From assembly GCF_008065135.1 (NCBI RefSeq), contig NZ_CP042914.1:1178001-1242000 (forward strand): DNA of 64,000 bases, written 5' to 3'. The position numbers and the translations under genes are program-made. The notes under the pieces were generated by a model. It did not search any database. It saw only the letters and a program-made list of their open reading frames with translations, and had not been told where the DNA came from. This document shows, piece after piece, positions 35,621-44,754 of the stretch. The stretch's first letter is position 1. Each line of letters starts with the position of its first letter. The stretch is from Roseimaritima ulvae. Its GTDB lineage: Bacteria; Planctomycetota; Planctomycetia; Pirellulales; Pirellulaceae.

Positions 35621-38600
35621 ATGCTCCCGCCTGGTCGGTGTGGAATCCTGTTAGCGATGGCCGTTTTGGTGGCCAACGGCTGCTCGTCTTCCAAACCGGC
35701 TCCCCCAGCGAAAGCCGCGGCCAAACCCGAGCTGACCAACGTTTACCAAGTCGGGCCTGTGGTAGATCTGCTGGCCATGGTCGACCCGCAGCGTGATGCC
35801 GTCACGGGTGAGTTCCGCTGGCAGGAGGAAAGTTTGATCGTCCCCGCTGTCCGCGCCGCTCAGCTGAACCTGGACGTCGACTTGCCAGAACAATATGAAT
35901 TGCGGATGGAGGTCGCTAGGGTGCGGGGCAACGAGTCGCTGAACCTTGGGATTACCGTCGGAGCTCACCAGGCCGTGGTGGTGATCGAAGGCTGGGGCAA
36001 ACGGATCAGCGGACTCAACTTGGTGGACGGGCGGTTGGGCGAAGACAACGAGACGTCCAGCACGTTTCCGGTCTTTACCGACAATGCGGTCAAGTCGATC
36101 CGCGTCATCGTGCGTCGCGAAAGTGTGCTGGTCGACGTTGGCGGCAATGTGTTTATTGACTACCGAGGCGCTCCGTCGCGACTCAATTTCGATGAGCGAT
36201 TCTTTCGTCGACCGCGGCTTAATCAATTGATGTTGGGCAGCTGGCAGACGGAGTTTCGCGTCACTAGGTGGACGCTCACCCCGTTTGGTGATCAGCCGGT
36301 GGACTATACCAAGACGCCCGATGCGGTGGTTGCGACAACTGCCAACATGGAAACAAAATCCGAGGAACCTCCGGCGTCGCTGGCTACCGATCTTGAGAAT
36401 TCCGCAGAACCGCCGGTGGCCGCAGAACCATTCGCCGAGGCTTCGTCCGAACCGACTGCTGAGATGTCCCCGGCCGCGGCAAACGAACCGCGGGCCGAGG
36501 ATGACGAAAAACCCAATCAGGTCGCTTGGCAGGCAGTCCCGGATCCTTATCCCCAGTGGGACGGATCGGCGGTTACCAAGCTGTCCGTCTCCCAGCCCGC
36601 AGACTGGGTGGTCGTGCCTTTCGGACCAAGCCCTTTTTTCATGACGGGGACTCCCACGGGCGAATCAATTCGTTGGCAAGTCCATGACATCCGCAGTGGC
36701 AACCCGATCGGGAAGGCGTGCGAGCTGCCGGCGAGCGATCATCATTTCCCAAGGCTGTGTCCTTCGGGTCGCTACATGCTGACCTACGTCGGCATCAGTG
36801 CCCAGCGACGAGTGGCCGTTCAGTCTTTTGTGTCTGGAGAAACCGTCTATGAAGCAGCCTCGCCGGACGTTCGTATCAGTGACGCCCCACGGGATCTGCT
36901 CGCACTCAATCATTCGCTGGTCTCGGTGCGTGGTGGGCGTGATGACGTGGAGTTCCAGCGTGTGGATCTTCGTACCGGCAAGGTTGAACTTACCTGGAAC
37001 GTCGACCAGTCGCCGGGGGAGTTGGCTGCGATCACGGTGTCGCCCGGCGGACGTTATCTGCTGGTCAATGGACGCCGTCAGTTGAACGTGTACGAGCTTG
37101 CCACCGGTCAGCGGGTGGGGCAAGTCGATGTGCCGGAGCAGCTTGCGGTTGCGGACGCTTTGGCGTTTTCGCGTGACGGAGCCGAATTGGCCTTGTTGGG
37201 GCGGGAGTCAGGCCGCCCGTCGCCGATACTGTGGTGCATCGATTGGTCTGGCGGCGAGACGGTTTTGCAGGAGGATATGCAGGCCGAAATCCACGGGATG
37301 GAAAACAACTACTTGTTCGGACCGGCGCTGGAGTGGTTTCCCAATAACGAGCTGCTGCTGTACTACGGGCGAGATGTCATCGACCGCCAGAGCGGCAAAT
37401 TCTGTGTTCAGATACCGGGTAACCAGTTCTGGGAACACCCGCGCCGCACGCTGGGAAGTCGTTCCATTCTGGGCATGATGCCTGGTGAAGACCCAAATCA
37501 GCGAGTCTACCGTTCCGTCTCATTGAGCAGCCTGTCGCTGGACACCGCTCTGCACGTGCTTCGCCGTGGCGGCAGCGCCGCGGACGTTGGTCTGCCGCCA
37601 CTGAGTGTTCCTAACAGCGGTGAGGGCAAGCGGTTGGCGTGGGAGCCGAGCGACGGTCCGCTCCGCGTACAGCTCGCCGAGCGTCCGGCATTGCCTGAGC
37701 TGAAGCTGCCGATGCTGTTGGCTTCGTTTAAAGAAAGCAATACCGAACTTCGGCGGATCGAATTCGCGGACCCGCCAGCCGCCACGGCGGTAATGCATTT
37801 CACATTCAACAGACGCGACGATCACAAGCGTCGTGACATGTTGGTTCGTTTCGATCTGCAGCGCCGCAAACCGACCGGTTCGATTCCGATCCACAAAGAT
37901 TTCCATTTGGTTGGGGTAAGTCCCGATGGCACCCGCGCGATGATCGGTCGGTTTAATGAAGTGGATGCTTACGGCCGTCTGGATGTCGTCGATCTCGTTA
38001 GCAAACAACACGTTGCCGGCTGGCTGCCCTTTGCCGACGAAGTCTATGCGGCGGACGTCTCGGCAAGCGGTCAGCCGCAAGCCAAGAACCCGATGACAGC
38101 CAACTGGGTTCGGTTTGTGGGCAATGACCGAGTCGTGGCGGTGAACCCTGCGGGCAAACTGGTCTGTTGGCAGCTACCGGAGTGCGAAGTTCTGTTGGGC
38201 TGCGACGACTTCGGCCAGCCGCTCGGGCTGAGCGCCGATCGACGTTACCTGGCGGGAGAGCATGCCAGCCGGCTGGTTCTGTTGGACCTGCAGAGCGGCA
38301 GCTGGGCAGGCGAAGTGCGGCCCGCGGAGCCTCCACTGGCGATCCTGCGAGCAGGGTTTGCCTCCGACAACGGTCAACTGGCCGCGGTATTAGGCTATCA
38401 GGGCCGCCACCAGTTGGTGGTCTGGAATCTGACCAACGGAACGCCGCTCGATCAATTCGACATGCCCTTCTCAACGGGTAGGCCCGGCCGGAGCGAACAG
38501 CAGAACGATTTGCACCGTCAATGGGGGCTCGACTTTCGCCGCAGCGGTTACTTGACGCTGGACGATCTGTACTTGATCGATCGAGCTGGTGAATCGATTG

Positions 38601-38857
38601 CTTGGCAGTACAGTCTCCGCCGCGGCAAGCACGCCGTGAATGGACCAGATGATCGTGAATGGTTCACGGAGTATCGAACCGCCGATCATGGTCGCGGTCA
38701 AGCGTTCGAGTACTGGCTGACGGCGACCGAATTGCCGTCGCAGCAAGTGGTCGGCATGATCGGCTCGGCCCCTGCCAGCGATTCGCAGCGTCCCGTCGGA
38801 CGCTCGGTGCTTTCCACGACCGACGAAGAGGCTAGGTTGATTCCGCCGGCGCCCTGA
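35621..38857 (+). CDS. Giant lipoprotein: LamG-like domain plus beta-propeller
   Basis: 1078 residues. The start at ATG 35621 gives a signal with a lipobox-like end (LLAMAVLVANGCSSSKP), so it is probably lipid-anchored. Residues about 40-230 resemble the concanavalin/LamG-like fold of 3-keto-disaccharide-hydrolase-type domains (FRWQEESLIVPAVRAAQLNL, YELRMEVARVRGNESLNLGI, LGSWQTEFRVTRWTLTPFG). A low-complexity Glu/Pro/Ala linker follows, then about 750 residues of propeller-like blades (ITVSPGGRYLLVNGRRQLNVYEL, ALAFSRDGAELALLGRE, LVGVSPDGTRAMIGRF). It may bind glycans or proteins at the cell surface; no enzyme motif is seen. AGGGGGG lies 11 bases upstream. The longer frame from 35363 is repeat-derived. 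Confidence 0.8.
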   Translation: MLPPGRCGILLAMAVLVANGCSSSKPAPPAKAAAKPELTNVYQVGPVVDLLAMVDPQRDAVTGEFRWQEESLIVPAVRAAQLNLDVDLPEQYELRMEVARVRGNESLNLGITVGAHQAVVVIEGWGKRISGLNLVDGRLGEDNETSSTFPVFTDNAVKSIRVIVRRESVLVDVGGNVFIDYRGAPSRLNFDERFFRRPRLNQLMLGSWQTEFRVTRWTLTPFGDQPVDYTKTPDAVVATTANMETKSEEPPASLATDLENSAEPPVAAEPFAEASSEPTAEMSPAAANEPRAEDDEKPNQVAWQAVPDPYPQWDGSAVTKLSVSQPADWVVVPFGPSPFFMTGTPTGESIRWQVHDIRSGNPIGKACELPASDHHFPRLCPSGRYMLTYVGISAQRRVAVQSFVSGETVYEAASPDVRISDAPRDLLALNHSLVSVRGGRDDVEFQRVDLRTGKVELTWNVDQSPGELAAITVSPGGRYLLVNGRRQLNVYELATGQRVGQVDVPEQLAVADALAFSRDGAELALLGRESGRPSPILWCIDWSGGETVLQEDMQAEIHGMENNYLFGPALEWFPNNELLLYYGRDVIDRQSGKFCVQIPGNQFWEHPRRTLGSRSILGMMPGEDPNQRVYRSVSLSSLSLDTALHVLRRGGSAADVGLPPLSVPNSGEGKRLAWEPSDGPLRVQLAERPALPELKLPMLLASFKESNTELRRIEFADPPAATAVMHFTFNRRDDHKRRDMLVRFDLQRRKPTGSIPIHKDFHLVGVSPDGTRAMIGRFNEVDAYGRLDVVDLVSKQHVAGWLPFADEVYAADVSASGQPQAKNPMTANWVRFVGNDRVVAVNPAGKLVCWQLPECEVLLGCDDFGQPLGLSADRRYLAGEHASRLVLLDLQSGSWAGEVRPAEPPLAILRAGFASDNGQLAAVLGYQGRHQLVVWNLTNGTPLDQFDMPFSTGRPGRSEQQNDLHRQWGLDFRRSGYLTLDDLYLIDRAGESIAWQYSLRRGKHAVNGPDDREWFTEYRTADHGRGQAFEYWLTATELPSQQVVGMIGSAPASDSQRPVGRSVLSTTDEEARLIPPAP

Positions 38858-38893
38858 GAGCAACGGATAGACTGACCGCACGGAGCAATGACG

Positions 38894-40480
38894 TTACGGC
38901 AGCTGCGGCTTTTGCGGCGTCTGGTGGTCTTGTTTGTCGACCGGGTAGGCCGCGTCATGTTGCTCTAACGCGTTGATCAGTCCTTCCATCATCCGTTGCA
39001 GTTCTTTGGGGTGTGATTCCGCCAGGTTGTTCGACTCGAAGGGATCGTCGGCCAAGTTGTACAGTTGGTAGTGGGAGTTGTCGGAAACTTTGGTGGGGAA
39101 ATAGTGGTAGATCACTTTCCAGTCTCCGTCGCGGTAAGTCGTGAAGTAGTCGCTGCGGTGTGGAGCGTGCGGATAGTGCATCAGGAAAGTCTGGTCACGC
39201 GTCGTGTCGGCTTGGCCGGTTAGCAGTTTGTCCAAACGCTGCCCGTCCAGGCTGTGCTGGCCGAGCGCCTCGGCGGCCGCGTCATCGTCCGCTGTGGCGG
39301 CGGCCAAGAGCGTGGGGAATAGGTCTTCCACCGACGCGATTTGCGGCTGGATCGCACCGGCGGCAATCGGCAGACGTTGTTGGTGGACGTTGTTCGGATC
39401 ACGCTGTGCCCAAGCGGCAATAAACGGAACTCGCATGCCGCCTTCGTAATGCGAGCCCTTTTTGCCTCGCAGTGGGGCGGCACAAGCGACGGCGTGTTGA
39501 TGCCCCAGGGGAGCGTCGGAGCCATTGTCACCGAGAAACATGACCAGCGTGTTGTCGGCCACGCCGATGGTATCGAGGTGATCCAGCAGGTCGCCGAGCG
39601 ATTTGTCTATGCCTTCGATCAACGTGGCAAAGGCTTTGGCGTTTTTGGGTTTGTCACTGTCTGCGTAGTGCTCGGCAAATCGTAGATCGGAATTAAACGG
39701 AGCGTGCACGGCGTAGTGGGCCATGTGCAGAAAGAACGGCTTGTTTTCCGCGACCGCATCGTCGACCTGTTGCTTGGCTTCGATCGTGAGGGCTTCGGTC
39801 AGAAACGTGTCGCTGCCGTGGTACTTTTCCAGCCCCGGTACCGCATGGGATTTCTTGCGTGCGTTGAGACCGTTGCCGTAGCTTTTCTCTCCGTAGTAGC
39901 TGGACGGCGCACCGATCGAGCAGCCGGCGACGTTGACGTCGAAACCCAGGTTCTTGGGTTCGGCGCCTTCGAATTGGCGAGGACCGAAGTGAGCTTTACC
40001 GACATGGATCGTGCGGTAGCCGTTTTGTTGCAGCACGCGGGGCAAGGTAACGTCGCTGCTGGTCAGGCCGTGCCAGTTCCAGTCGGGCGGTCCCAGCGGT
40101 CCGCGGTTATCTTTGTCGGGGTTGATCCAATTGGTGGCTCGGTGCCGCGCCGCGTTTTGACCGCTCATGATCGAAATCCGCGTCGGCGAACAGACGCTCA
40201 TCGCGCAGAAGTTGTTAAAGCGAATGCCGCCTGCCGCCAAGCGTTCCATGTTGGGCGTGCGGTAATAATCGTTCAGCGGATAGCGTTTGGGTTGGCCGTC
40301 GGCATCGGTCAGGAAGGGCAGCGAGGTGTCCATCACCCCCATGTCATCGACCAGGAAAACCACGATGTTGGGCGGAGGCGGTGGGGTGTCAGCGGCAACG
40401 GCGGCAATGGGACTGAGTGCCAGCAGCGAGAGGGAAAACAAGCAGGTGAGGCAGGTACGCATCAAAATCTCACGAAGCAT
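38894..40480 (-). CDS. Secreted sulfatase (arylsulfatase type I)
   Basis: 528 residues with a signal peptide (about 8-30, ending AAVAAD). NIVVFLVDDMGV supplies the metal-binding Asp pair, and the catalytic signature CSPTRISIMSGQ (Cys97) is the C-x-P-x-R motif whose Cys is converted to formylglycine. HVGKAHFG, HAPFNSDLRF and FLGDNGSDAPLGHQ complete the Ca2+ and sulfate site. The end RDGDWKVIYHYFP and ADDPFESNNLAESHP is typical of the family. It cleaves sulfate esters, probably from marine polysaccharides, in the periplasm or outside; the substrate is unknown. An ATG at 40462 preceded by GTGAG is an alternative start. An anaerobic or aerobic maturation enzyme is not in the window. Confidence 0.92.
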   Translation of the reverse strand: MLREILMRTCLTCLFSLSLLALSPIAAVAADTPPPPPNIVVFLVDDMGVMDTSLPFLTDADGQPKRYPLNDYYRTPNMERLAAGGIRFNNFCAMSVCSPTRISIMSGQNAARHRATNWINPDKDNRGPLGPPDWNWHGLTSSDVTLPRVLQQNGYRTIHVGKAHFGPRQFEGAEPKNLGFDVNVAGCSIGAPSSYYGEKSYGNGLNARKKSHAVPGLEKYHGSDTFLTEALTIEAKQQVDDAVAENKPFFLHMAHYAVHAPFNSDLRFAEHYADSDKPKNAKAFATLIEGIDKSLGDLLDHLDTIGVADNTLVMFLGDNGSDAPLGHQHAVACAAPLRGKKGSHYEGGMRVPFIAAWAQRDPNNVHQQRLPIAAGAIQPQIASVEDLFPTLLAAATADDDAAAEALGQHSLDGQRLDKLLTGQADTTRDQTFLMHYPHAPHRSDYFTTYRDGDWKVIYHYFPTKVSDNSHYQLYNLADDPFESNNLAESHPKELQRMMEGLINALEQHDAAYPVDKQDHQTPQKPQLP

Positions 40481-40545
40481 GGTGTGTGGGAGGGCGGAAC
40501 GCGGGGTGTCTATTGTAAACCGGGCGGAGAGTGGGTGTGGCGCGA

Positions 40546-41452
40546 GCTTTTGAGGCTCCTGCGGCGCGTTCGTTTAACCCGTAGCCGCAGGCGCCGGCGT
40601 GGGCTGCCGTGGAGTTTGAATACCGTGTTTGATCCGCCCCACCTGTGCGCTTCGTTTCTCAGGTCTTTGCGGACAGCGCCTGCGCCTGCGGAGCCTGTCT
40701 TGCGAAACGGTGTGGACAGGAGCGTTTGGAGGCTCCTGCGGCGCGTTCGTTTAACCCGTAGCCGCAGGCGCCGGCGTGGGCTGCCGTGGAGTTTGAATAC
40801 CGTGTTTGTTCCGCCCCACCTGTGCGCTTCGTTTGTTAGTTCTTGGCGGACAGCGCCTGCGCCTGCGGAGCCTGTCTTGCGAAACGGTGTGGACAGGAGC
40901 GTTTGGAGGCTCCTGCGGCGCGTTCGTTTAACCCGTAGCCGCAGGCGCCGGCGCGGGCTGCCGTGGCGTTTGAATACCGTGTTTGATCCGCCCCACCTGT
41001 GCGCTTCGTCTGTTAGTTCTTGGCGGACAGCGCCTGCGCCTGCGGAGCCTGTCTTGCGAAACGGTGTGGACAGGAGCGTTTGGAGGCTCCTGCGGCGCGT
41101 TCGTTTAACCCGTAGCCGCAGGCGCCGGCGTGGGCTGTCGTGGAGTTTGAATACCGTGTTGGGTCCGCCCCACCGGTGCGCTTCGTTTGTTAGTTCTTGG
41201 CGGACAGCGCCTGCGCCTGCGGAGCCTGTCTTGCGAAACGGTGTGGCAGGAGCGTTTGGAGGCTCCTGCGGCTACGGGTTAAACGAGCCGCCGGCGCGGG
41301 CTGCCGTGGAGTTTGAATACCGTGTTGGGTCCGCCCCACCGGTGCGCTTCGTTTGTTAGTTCTTGGCGGACAGCGCCTGCGCCTGCGGAGCCTGTCTTGC
41401 GAAACGGTGTGGCAGGAGCGTTTGGAGGCTCCTGCGGCTACGGGTTAAACGA
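40546..41452. repeat. 177-bp tandem array, five to six copies
   Basis: GGCTCCTGCG recurs at 40554, 40731, 40908, 41085, 41261 and 41427, giving periods of 177, 177, 177, 176 and 166. Each unit holds CCTGCGGC...GCCGCAGG hairpin arms. The loop GCGTTCGTTTAACCCGTA of copies 1-4 appears reverse-complemented (TACGGGTTAAACGA) in the last two copies. It fills the 976-base gap between the sulfatase start and the next stop codon. Confidence 0.9.
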
Positions 41453-41456
41453 TTGC

Positions 41457-42842
41457 TCAGTCCGCTTGCTTTAGTCGCCAGAGCCAGTATTCGCTCGCCT
41501 CGCGTTGGGATTCGTCGAGGGCTTCTAGATCGATCGGTTCGTCGGGGACTTGGGTGGCGTCGGAGTGCATGTCGAATCCCCATAGCAAGGCGTCGCCATC
41601 CGCGACGCGGAATCCGAAGGGCTTGCCGCCCAGCGGTTGCAGCGAGCCCAAGTCGACGTCTAGCGTGCTGAGTTCGTCAAGCGCCTGCGGCCAAGCGTTA
41701 TGTTGGTGCTCGTACAGACGCAGTCCGATGGCGGTCTTGGCGATCCGTGTTTCCATTTCGGATCGGATGAAGGCCTTGCCCACCGCTCCCATCGCCGGCG
41801 TGGTCAGCCCGGTGAGGATCGTGTCGAAGCGACGAAGCGGACCGGCCTCGTCGAAACTTTGGCTGATCCGTTCGTCCAGTTTTTGAGTCTGATCGTAAAA
41901 CGTGTCCAGCGAATCGGTCTCGATGTTTTCCATCTGCTCGTAGATCTCCAGCGATGCCAGGGCATCGATCGATCGCGATCCCATGGCGGCTCGGGGCAGT
42001 TCTTCGCCCACGCCGCTGGGGTCGTCAAACACGGGCAACGCCATCGCTCGTTCTCCGGCGACGGCCAACCGATAGCGGTCGCCGGCCTTGGGGATCTGCT
42101 GCAGTTGTTCCAGGATGGCAAGCAACTGTTGGTCGCTGAGCTGATCCAGTTCCAGCGAGATCTTCAGTTGTCGTAGGGCGACGCTCAGCGTGGCCACATG
42201 AACCAGCTGGGAAATGACCAGCGGCTCTTTTTCCATCGAACGCGACACGCCAATCAGCGCCAGCAGGCTGTGGTACGCTTGGTCCGAATCGTTGCGGCGA
42301 ACCGCATCGATGTGTTCCAGGGTCAGCAGTCGCGATGCCGAACGGCTGGTCTGGATGTAAGGCAACAGCGTGGCAAACGAGTCGAATTCGGTGTGCGTCC
42401 AGATCGCTTCGGTTTTTTCGGTGACGTCATGGAGGTCCTCACGCAATTCGCTCCACTGCTGCAGAAATTTCGCGACGTCTTCGGCATGAGCCCAGGGCTG
42501 GCCGGGGACAAAGGGCTGCTCGTCTTCGGGGACTCCCAAGATCGGCAGACCGGTTGTGGACTGGGTGAACGGGTCCGATTCAAGCGTTTCCAAAATCTGC
42601 ACCCACTGCTCGGACTTGTCCTTACTCATCAATCGTTCGCGGTAGACTTCCAGTGAGGCGTCGCCGATGGGCATCTCGCGGGCAACCAGCTCCGCCTTTT
42701 TTTCCTCCAGACGGCGGTGGGCGATCGATTGGCGACCAAACCACCACGTCAGTGGACCCCCGCACAGCAGCAGCACGCCCGCCAAGCAGGCCACGAAGAT
42801 GTAAAGCCCGGTGCGGGACTTGCGTGGTTCGGCAGCGAGCAT
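41457..42842 (-). CDS. Membrane-anchored protein of unknown function
   Basis: 461 residues. One N-terminal membrane span (about 12-35: LYIFVACLAGVLLLCGGPLTW) followed by a long, mostly helical extracytoplasmic domain rich in Glu, Leu and Gln. The C-terminus has a pattern seen in planctomycete proteins of this type: RIAKTAIGLRLYEHQHNAWP, then ALDELSTLDVDLGSLQP and FGFRVADGDALLWGFD, which resembles the tail of type II secretion pseudopilin-like or related proteins. I do not recognise a named domain. ATG 42842 is chosen because it places the membrane span at the N-terminus; the open frame upstream has no family-like sequence. Its stop abuts the 177-bp array. Confidence 0.72.
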   Translation of the reverse strand: MLAAEPRKSRTGLYIFVACLAGVLLLCGGPLTWWFGRQSIAHRRLEEKKAELVAREMPIGDASLEVYRERLMSKDKSEQWVQILETLESDPFTQSTTGLPILGVPEDEQPFVPGQPWAHAEDVAKFLQQWSELREDLHDVTEKTEAIWTHTEFDSFATLLPYIQTSRSASRLLTLEHIDAVRRNDSDQAYHSLLALIGVSRSMEKEPLVISQLVHVATLSVALRQLKISLELDQLSDQQLLAILEQLQQIPKAGDRYRLAVAGERAMALPVFDDPSGVGEELPRAAMGSRSIDALASLEIYEQMENIETDSLDTFYDQTQKLDERISQSFDEAGPLRRFDTILTGLTTPAMGAVGKAFIRSEMETRIAKTAIGLRLYEHQHNAWPQALDELSTLDVDLGSLQPLGGKPFGFRVADGDALLWGFDMHSDATQVPDEPIDLEALDESQREASEYWLWRLKQAD

Positions 42843-42977
42843 GGTGGCGAGGTTCCTGTGGGGGCCTGGGGCGGCAGAAATTAGAGATTTAACACGAAAT
42901 TCTATTGCATTTCGGTATGGCTCGTGCAGTCTTGCTAAGCTTGTTGTTCCGATTCGATCCACTTCTAGGAGTTACTC

Positions 42978-43580
42978 ATGATGTCAAGAATCTCTCGCTT
43001 CGTCGCCTCGGCCGCCTTGGCCTGCTTTGCCGCCTCGCCCGTCATTGCCCAGGATGCTGCCCACTCCCACGCACACGGTGACCACGACCACGCTCATGCC
43101 GCGGACTTGCCCACGTTGGGGGTCGCGGTGGTGCTGCCCACCAAGGGCAACAAGGCCCGCGGGGTGCTGCGTCTGAAGCAGCAGGGTGCCGACGTGCAGG
43201 TGACCGGCAAGATTCGCAATCTGACCGAAGGCAAGCATGGGTTCCATATTCACCAGTTTGGTGACTTGCGAGACATGGCCACCGGCAAAAGCGCTGGCGG
43301 CCACTTCAATCCCTCGGGCGTCGATCACGGCACACCGGGCCACGGACACGCGGGCGATTTGGGCAACATCACCGCTGACGCTGATGGTGTGGCCACCGTT
43401 GACGTGACGCTGCCCAAGGCTCAACTGCACTTCTTCCTGGGACGCTGCTTTGTGGTCCATGCCGATGCCGACGACTTGCAGAGTCAGCCCAGCGGCAACG
43501 CCGGCCCACGCGTGGGATTGGGAATCATTGGGGTCGGTAACCCCGACTTCAAACCGGCCCGCAAGCAAGCCGCGAAGTAG
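42978..43580 (+). CDS. sodC: Secreted Cu/Zn superoxide dismutase with His-rich N-terminus
   Basis: 200 residues: signal peptide (to about 24), a His/Asp/Ala-rich stretch (HSHAHGDHDHAHAAD, 29-43), then the SOD domain. Copper ligands are His90, His92 (GFHIHQFGD), bridging His109 and His161; zinc ligands are His109, His117, His124 and Asp127 (HAGDLGN). It converts superoxide to peroxide and oxygen in the periplasm. The usual disulfide cysteines are absent (ATGKSAGGHFNP, GLGIIGVG); a lone Cys157 precedes FVVHAD. The leading His cluster may load copper or zinc. ATG 42978 has AGGAG six bases upstream. A Rho-independent terminator follows at 43614. Confidence 0.93.
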   Translation: MMSRISRFVASAALACFAASPVIAQDAAHSHAHGDHDHAHAADLPTLGVAVVLPTKGNKARGVLRLKQQGADVQVTGKIRNLTEGKHGFHIHQFGDLRDMATGKSAGGHFNPSGVDHGTPGHGHAGDLGNITADADGVATVDVTLPKAQLHFFLGRCFVVHADADDLQSQPSGNAGPRVGLGIIGVGNPDFKPARKQAAK

Positions 43581-43613
43581 TGCGGTGAAGGGGGGCCTCG
43601 AACCCGTCGCAGT

Positions 43614-43647
43614 AAAAACGCTCGCCGTCACGGCGAGCGTTTTTTTG
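43614..43647 (+). terminator. Rho-independent terminator after sodC
   Basis: Perfect stem of 14 bases, AAAAACGCTCGCCG and CGGCGAGCGTTTTT, around the loop TCA, ending in a run of T residues. It begins 33 bases after the sodC stop. The flanking A run means it could also work on the other strand. Confidence 0.92.
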
Positions 43648-43921
43648 TGCGCGTGTGAGAGGATGGGGTGATCAACAGCCGCGAGGGACGTAGCCATGGG
43701 CTCGCGTTCCCGGCTTGACGCGAAGAGGAACCAACGCGATGGCAGCCTGAGGGGACTGCGGGGACTGCGGTGCTGCAATGTTGTGCACGACGACGGCGAG
43801 GTGAGCAATAAAAGGAGTTCCGCCGCCAGCTTGGACTTCTAGCATTTTGGATGTGCCGCTATATTTCCCGCTTGTGTTGAGTTCGCATAGGTCCAGTTGT
43901 AAACGGATATCCCTTCTGGCC
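43648..43921. other. Gap between sodC terminator and the Mrp operon
   Basis: 274 bases, presumed to hold the promoter of the antiporter operon. Weak tandem GGGGACTGCGGGGACTGCGG near 43751. No certain gene is seen; see the rejected antisense frame. Confidence 0.4.
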
Positions 43922-44407
43922 GTGAAGTATTCCATCACCCTCGCCGTCGCCCTGGTCGCCAACTGGTTGCTGTGGTCAGGTCATTTCGAGAACCCCTTTC
44001 TGTTGGTGTTGGGGGGGCTGTCCTGCGCGTTTTGCCTGTTTTTGGCAACCCGGATGGGGATTGTCGACGAAGAGGGCGCGCCGGTTCAATTGGGGCTGCG
44101 ACCGTTTCTGAGCTATGCCCCCTGGCTGATCAAAGAGATTGTGGTCTCCAATTTGACGGTCACCAAAATCATCCTGTCGCGAAACATGCCACTGCGGCGG
44201 ACGGTCACCGAGATCACGCCGCGTCAAAAAACATCGATAGGCCGCGTGATCATGGCCAATTCGATTACGCTCACGCCCGGCACGGTATCGGTCAACATGC
44301 ATGACGAACAGATCACGGTGCACGCTCTGTCGTACTGCGAAGCGGATGATGAGTTGTCCGACGAGATGGACGAGCGGGTCCGCCGTTTGGAAGGAGAGTC
44401 TTCGTGA
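43922..44407 (+). CDS. mrpE: Mrp antiporter subunit E
   Basis: 161 residues of the MnhE/MrpE family: KYSITLAVALVANWLLWSGH, FLLVLGGLSCAFCLFLATRM (two membrane spans), LSYAPWLIKEIVVSNLTVTK (third), then the characteristic IVMANSITLTPGT-like segment (RVIMANSITLTPGTVSVNMH) and an acidic C-terminus. First gene of the Mrp/Mbh operon. GTG 43922 gives the family's usual length of about 160; a TTG at 43847 would add 25 residues with no conserved sequence. The stop overlaps the mrpF start. The Mrp complex exchanges Na+ or K+ for H+ across the inner membrane. Confidence 0.9.
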   Translation: MKYSITLAVALVANWLLWSGHFENPFLLVLGGLSCAFCLFLATRMGIVDEEGAPVQLGLRPFLSYAPWLIKEIVVSNLTVTKIILSRNMPLRRTVTEITPRQKTSIGRVIMANSITLTPGTVSVNMHDEQITVHALSYCEADDELSDEMDERVRRLEGESS

Positions 44408-44754
44408 TGACGCCGTGGTTCTCCATCGCCGTGTTGGCTAGTCAAGCCGCTGAGCCCCTGCGCGGCTCGCAGCAGACGGAATTGATGTGCACGGTAACCG
44501 CGATGGCGATCCTGGTGACGATGACGCTGGCTCTGATTCGAGCCATGTTGGGGCCGACGGTATTCGATCGCGTGCTGGCGTTGAACATGTTTGGCACCAA
44601 GACGGTGCTGTTGATCTGCGTGGTGGATTTTCTGCTTAACCGCGACGACTTTTTGGATTTGGCCCTGCTGTACAGTTTGATGAATTTCATCGGCATGGTG
44701 GCTTTGTTGCGGTTTACCGAATACGGCAGCTTCGGGGGCGATCGGATTCGATGA
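44407..44754 (+). CDS. mrpF: Mrp antiporter subunit F
   Basis: 115 residues, three membrane spans, with the family motif RAMLGPTVFDRVLALNMFGT (about 47-66) and a second stretch, FLDLALLYSLMNFIGMVALL. MrpF is a small subunit needed for complex stability. The ATG at 44407 overlaps the mrpE stop (TGATG); a GTG three bases earlier is possible. The stop overlaps the mrpG start by four bases. Confidence 0.92.
   Translation: MTPWFSIAVLASQAAEPLRGSQQTELMCTVTAMAILVTMTLALIRAMLGPTVFDRVLALNMFGTKTVLLICVVDFLLNRDDFLDLALLYSLMNFIGMVALLRFTEYGSFGGDRIR

Noticed and set aside
39704-41359. 551-residue open frame on the plus strand across the sulfatase and the tandem array
   Set aside because: It is antisense to a clear sulfatase gene, then runs through a repeat array with Arg-rich composition. 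No domain is recognisable.
40546-41452. CRISPR array
   Set aside because: Units of 177 bases are nearly identical over their full length, with no unique spacers, and no cas genes are present.
42843-42962. Extra 40 residues at the start of the membrane-anchored unknown protein
   Set aside because: The upstream codons show no conserved sequence and would put a charged stretch ahead of the membrane span. ATG 42842 is more natural.
43672-43962. 96-residue antisense frame in the gap before the Mrp operon
   Set aside because: It has ordinary-looking composition and could be a remnant, but there is no recognised domain and no ribosome site was evident. It also overlaps the start of mrpE.
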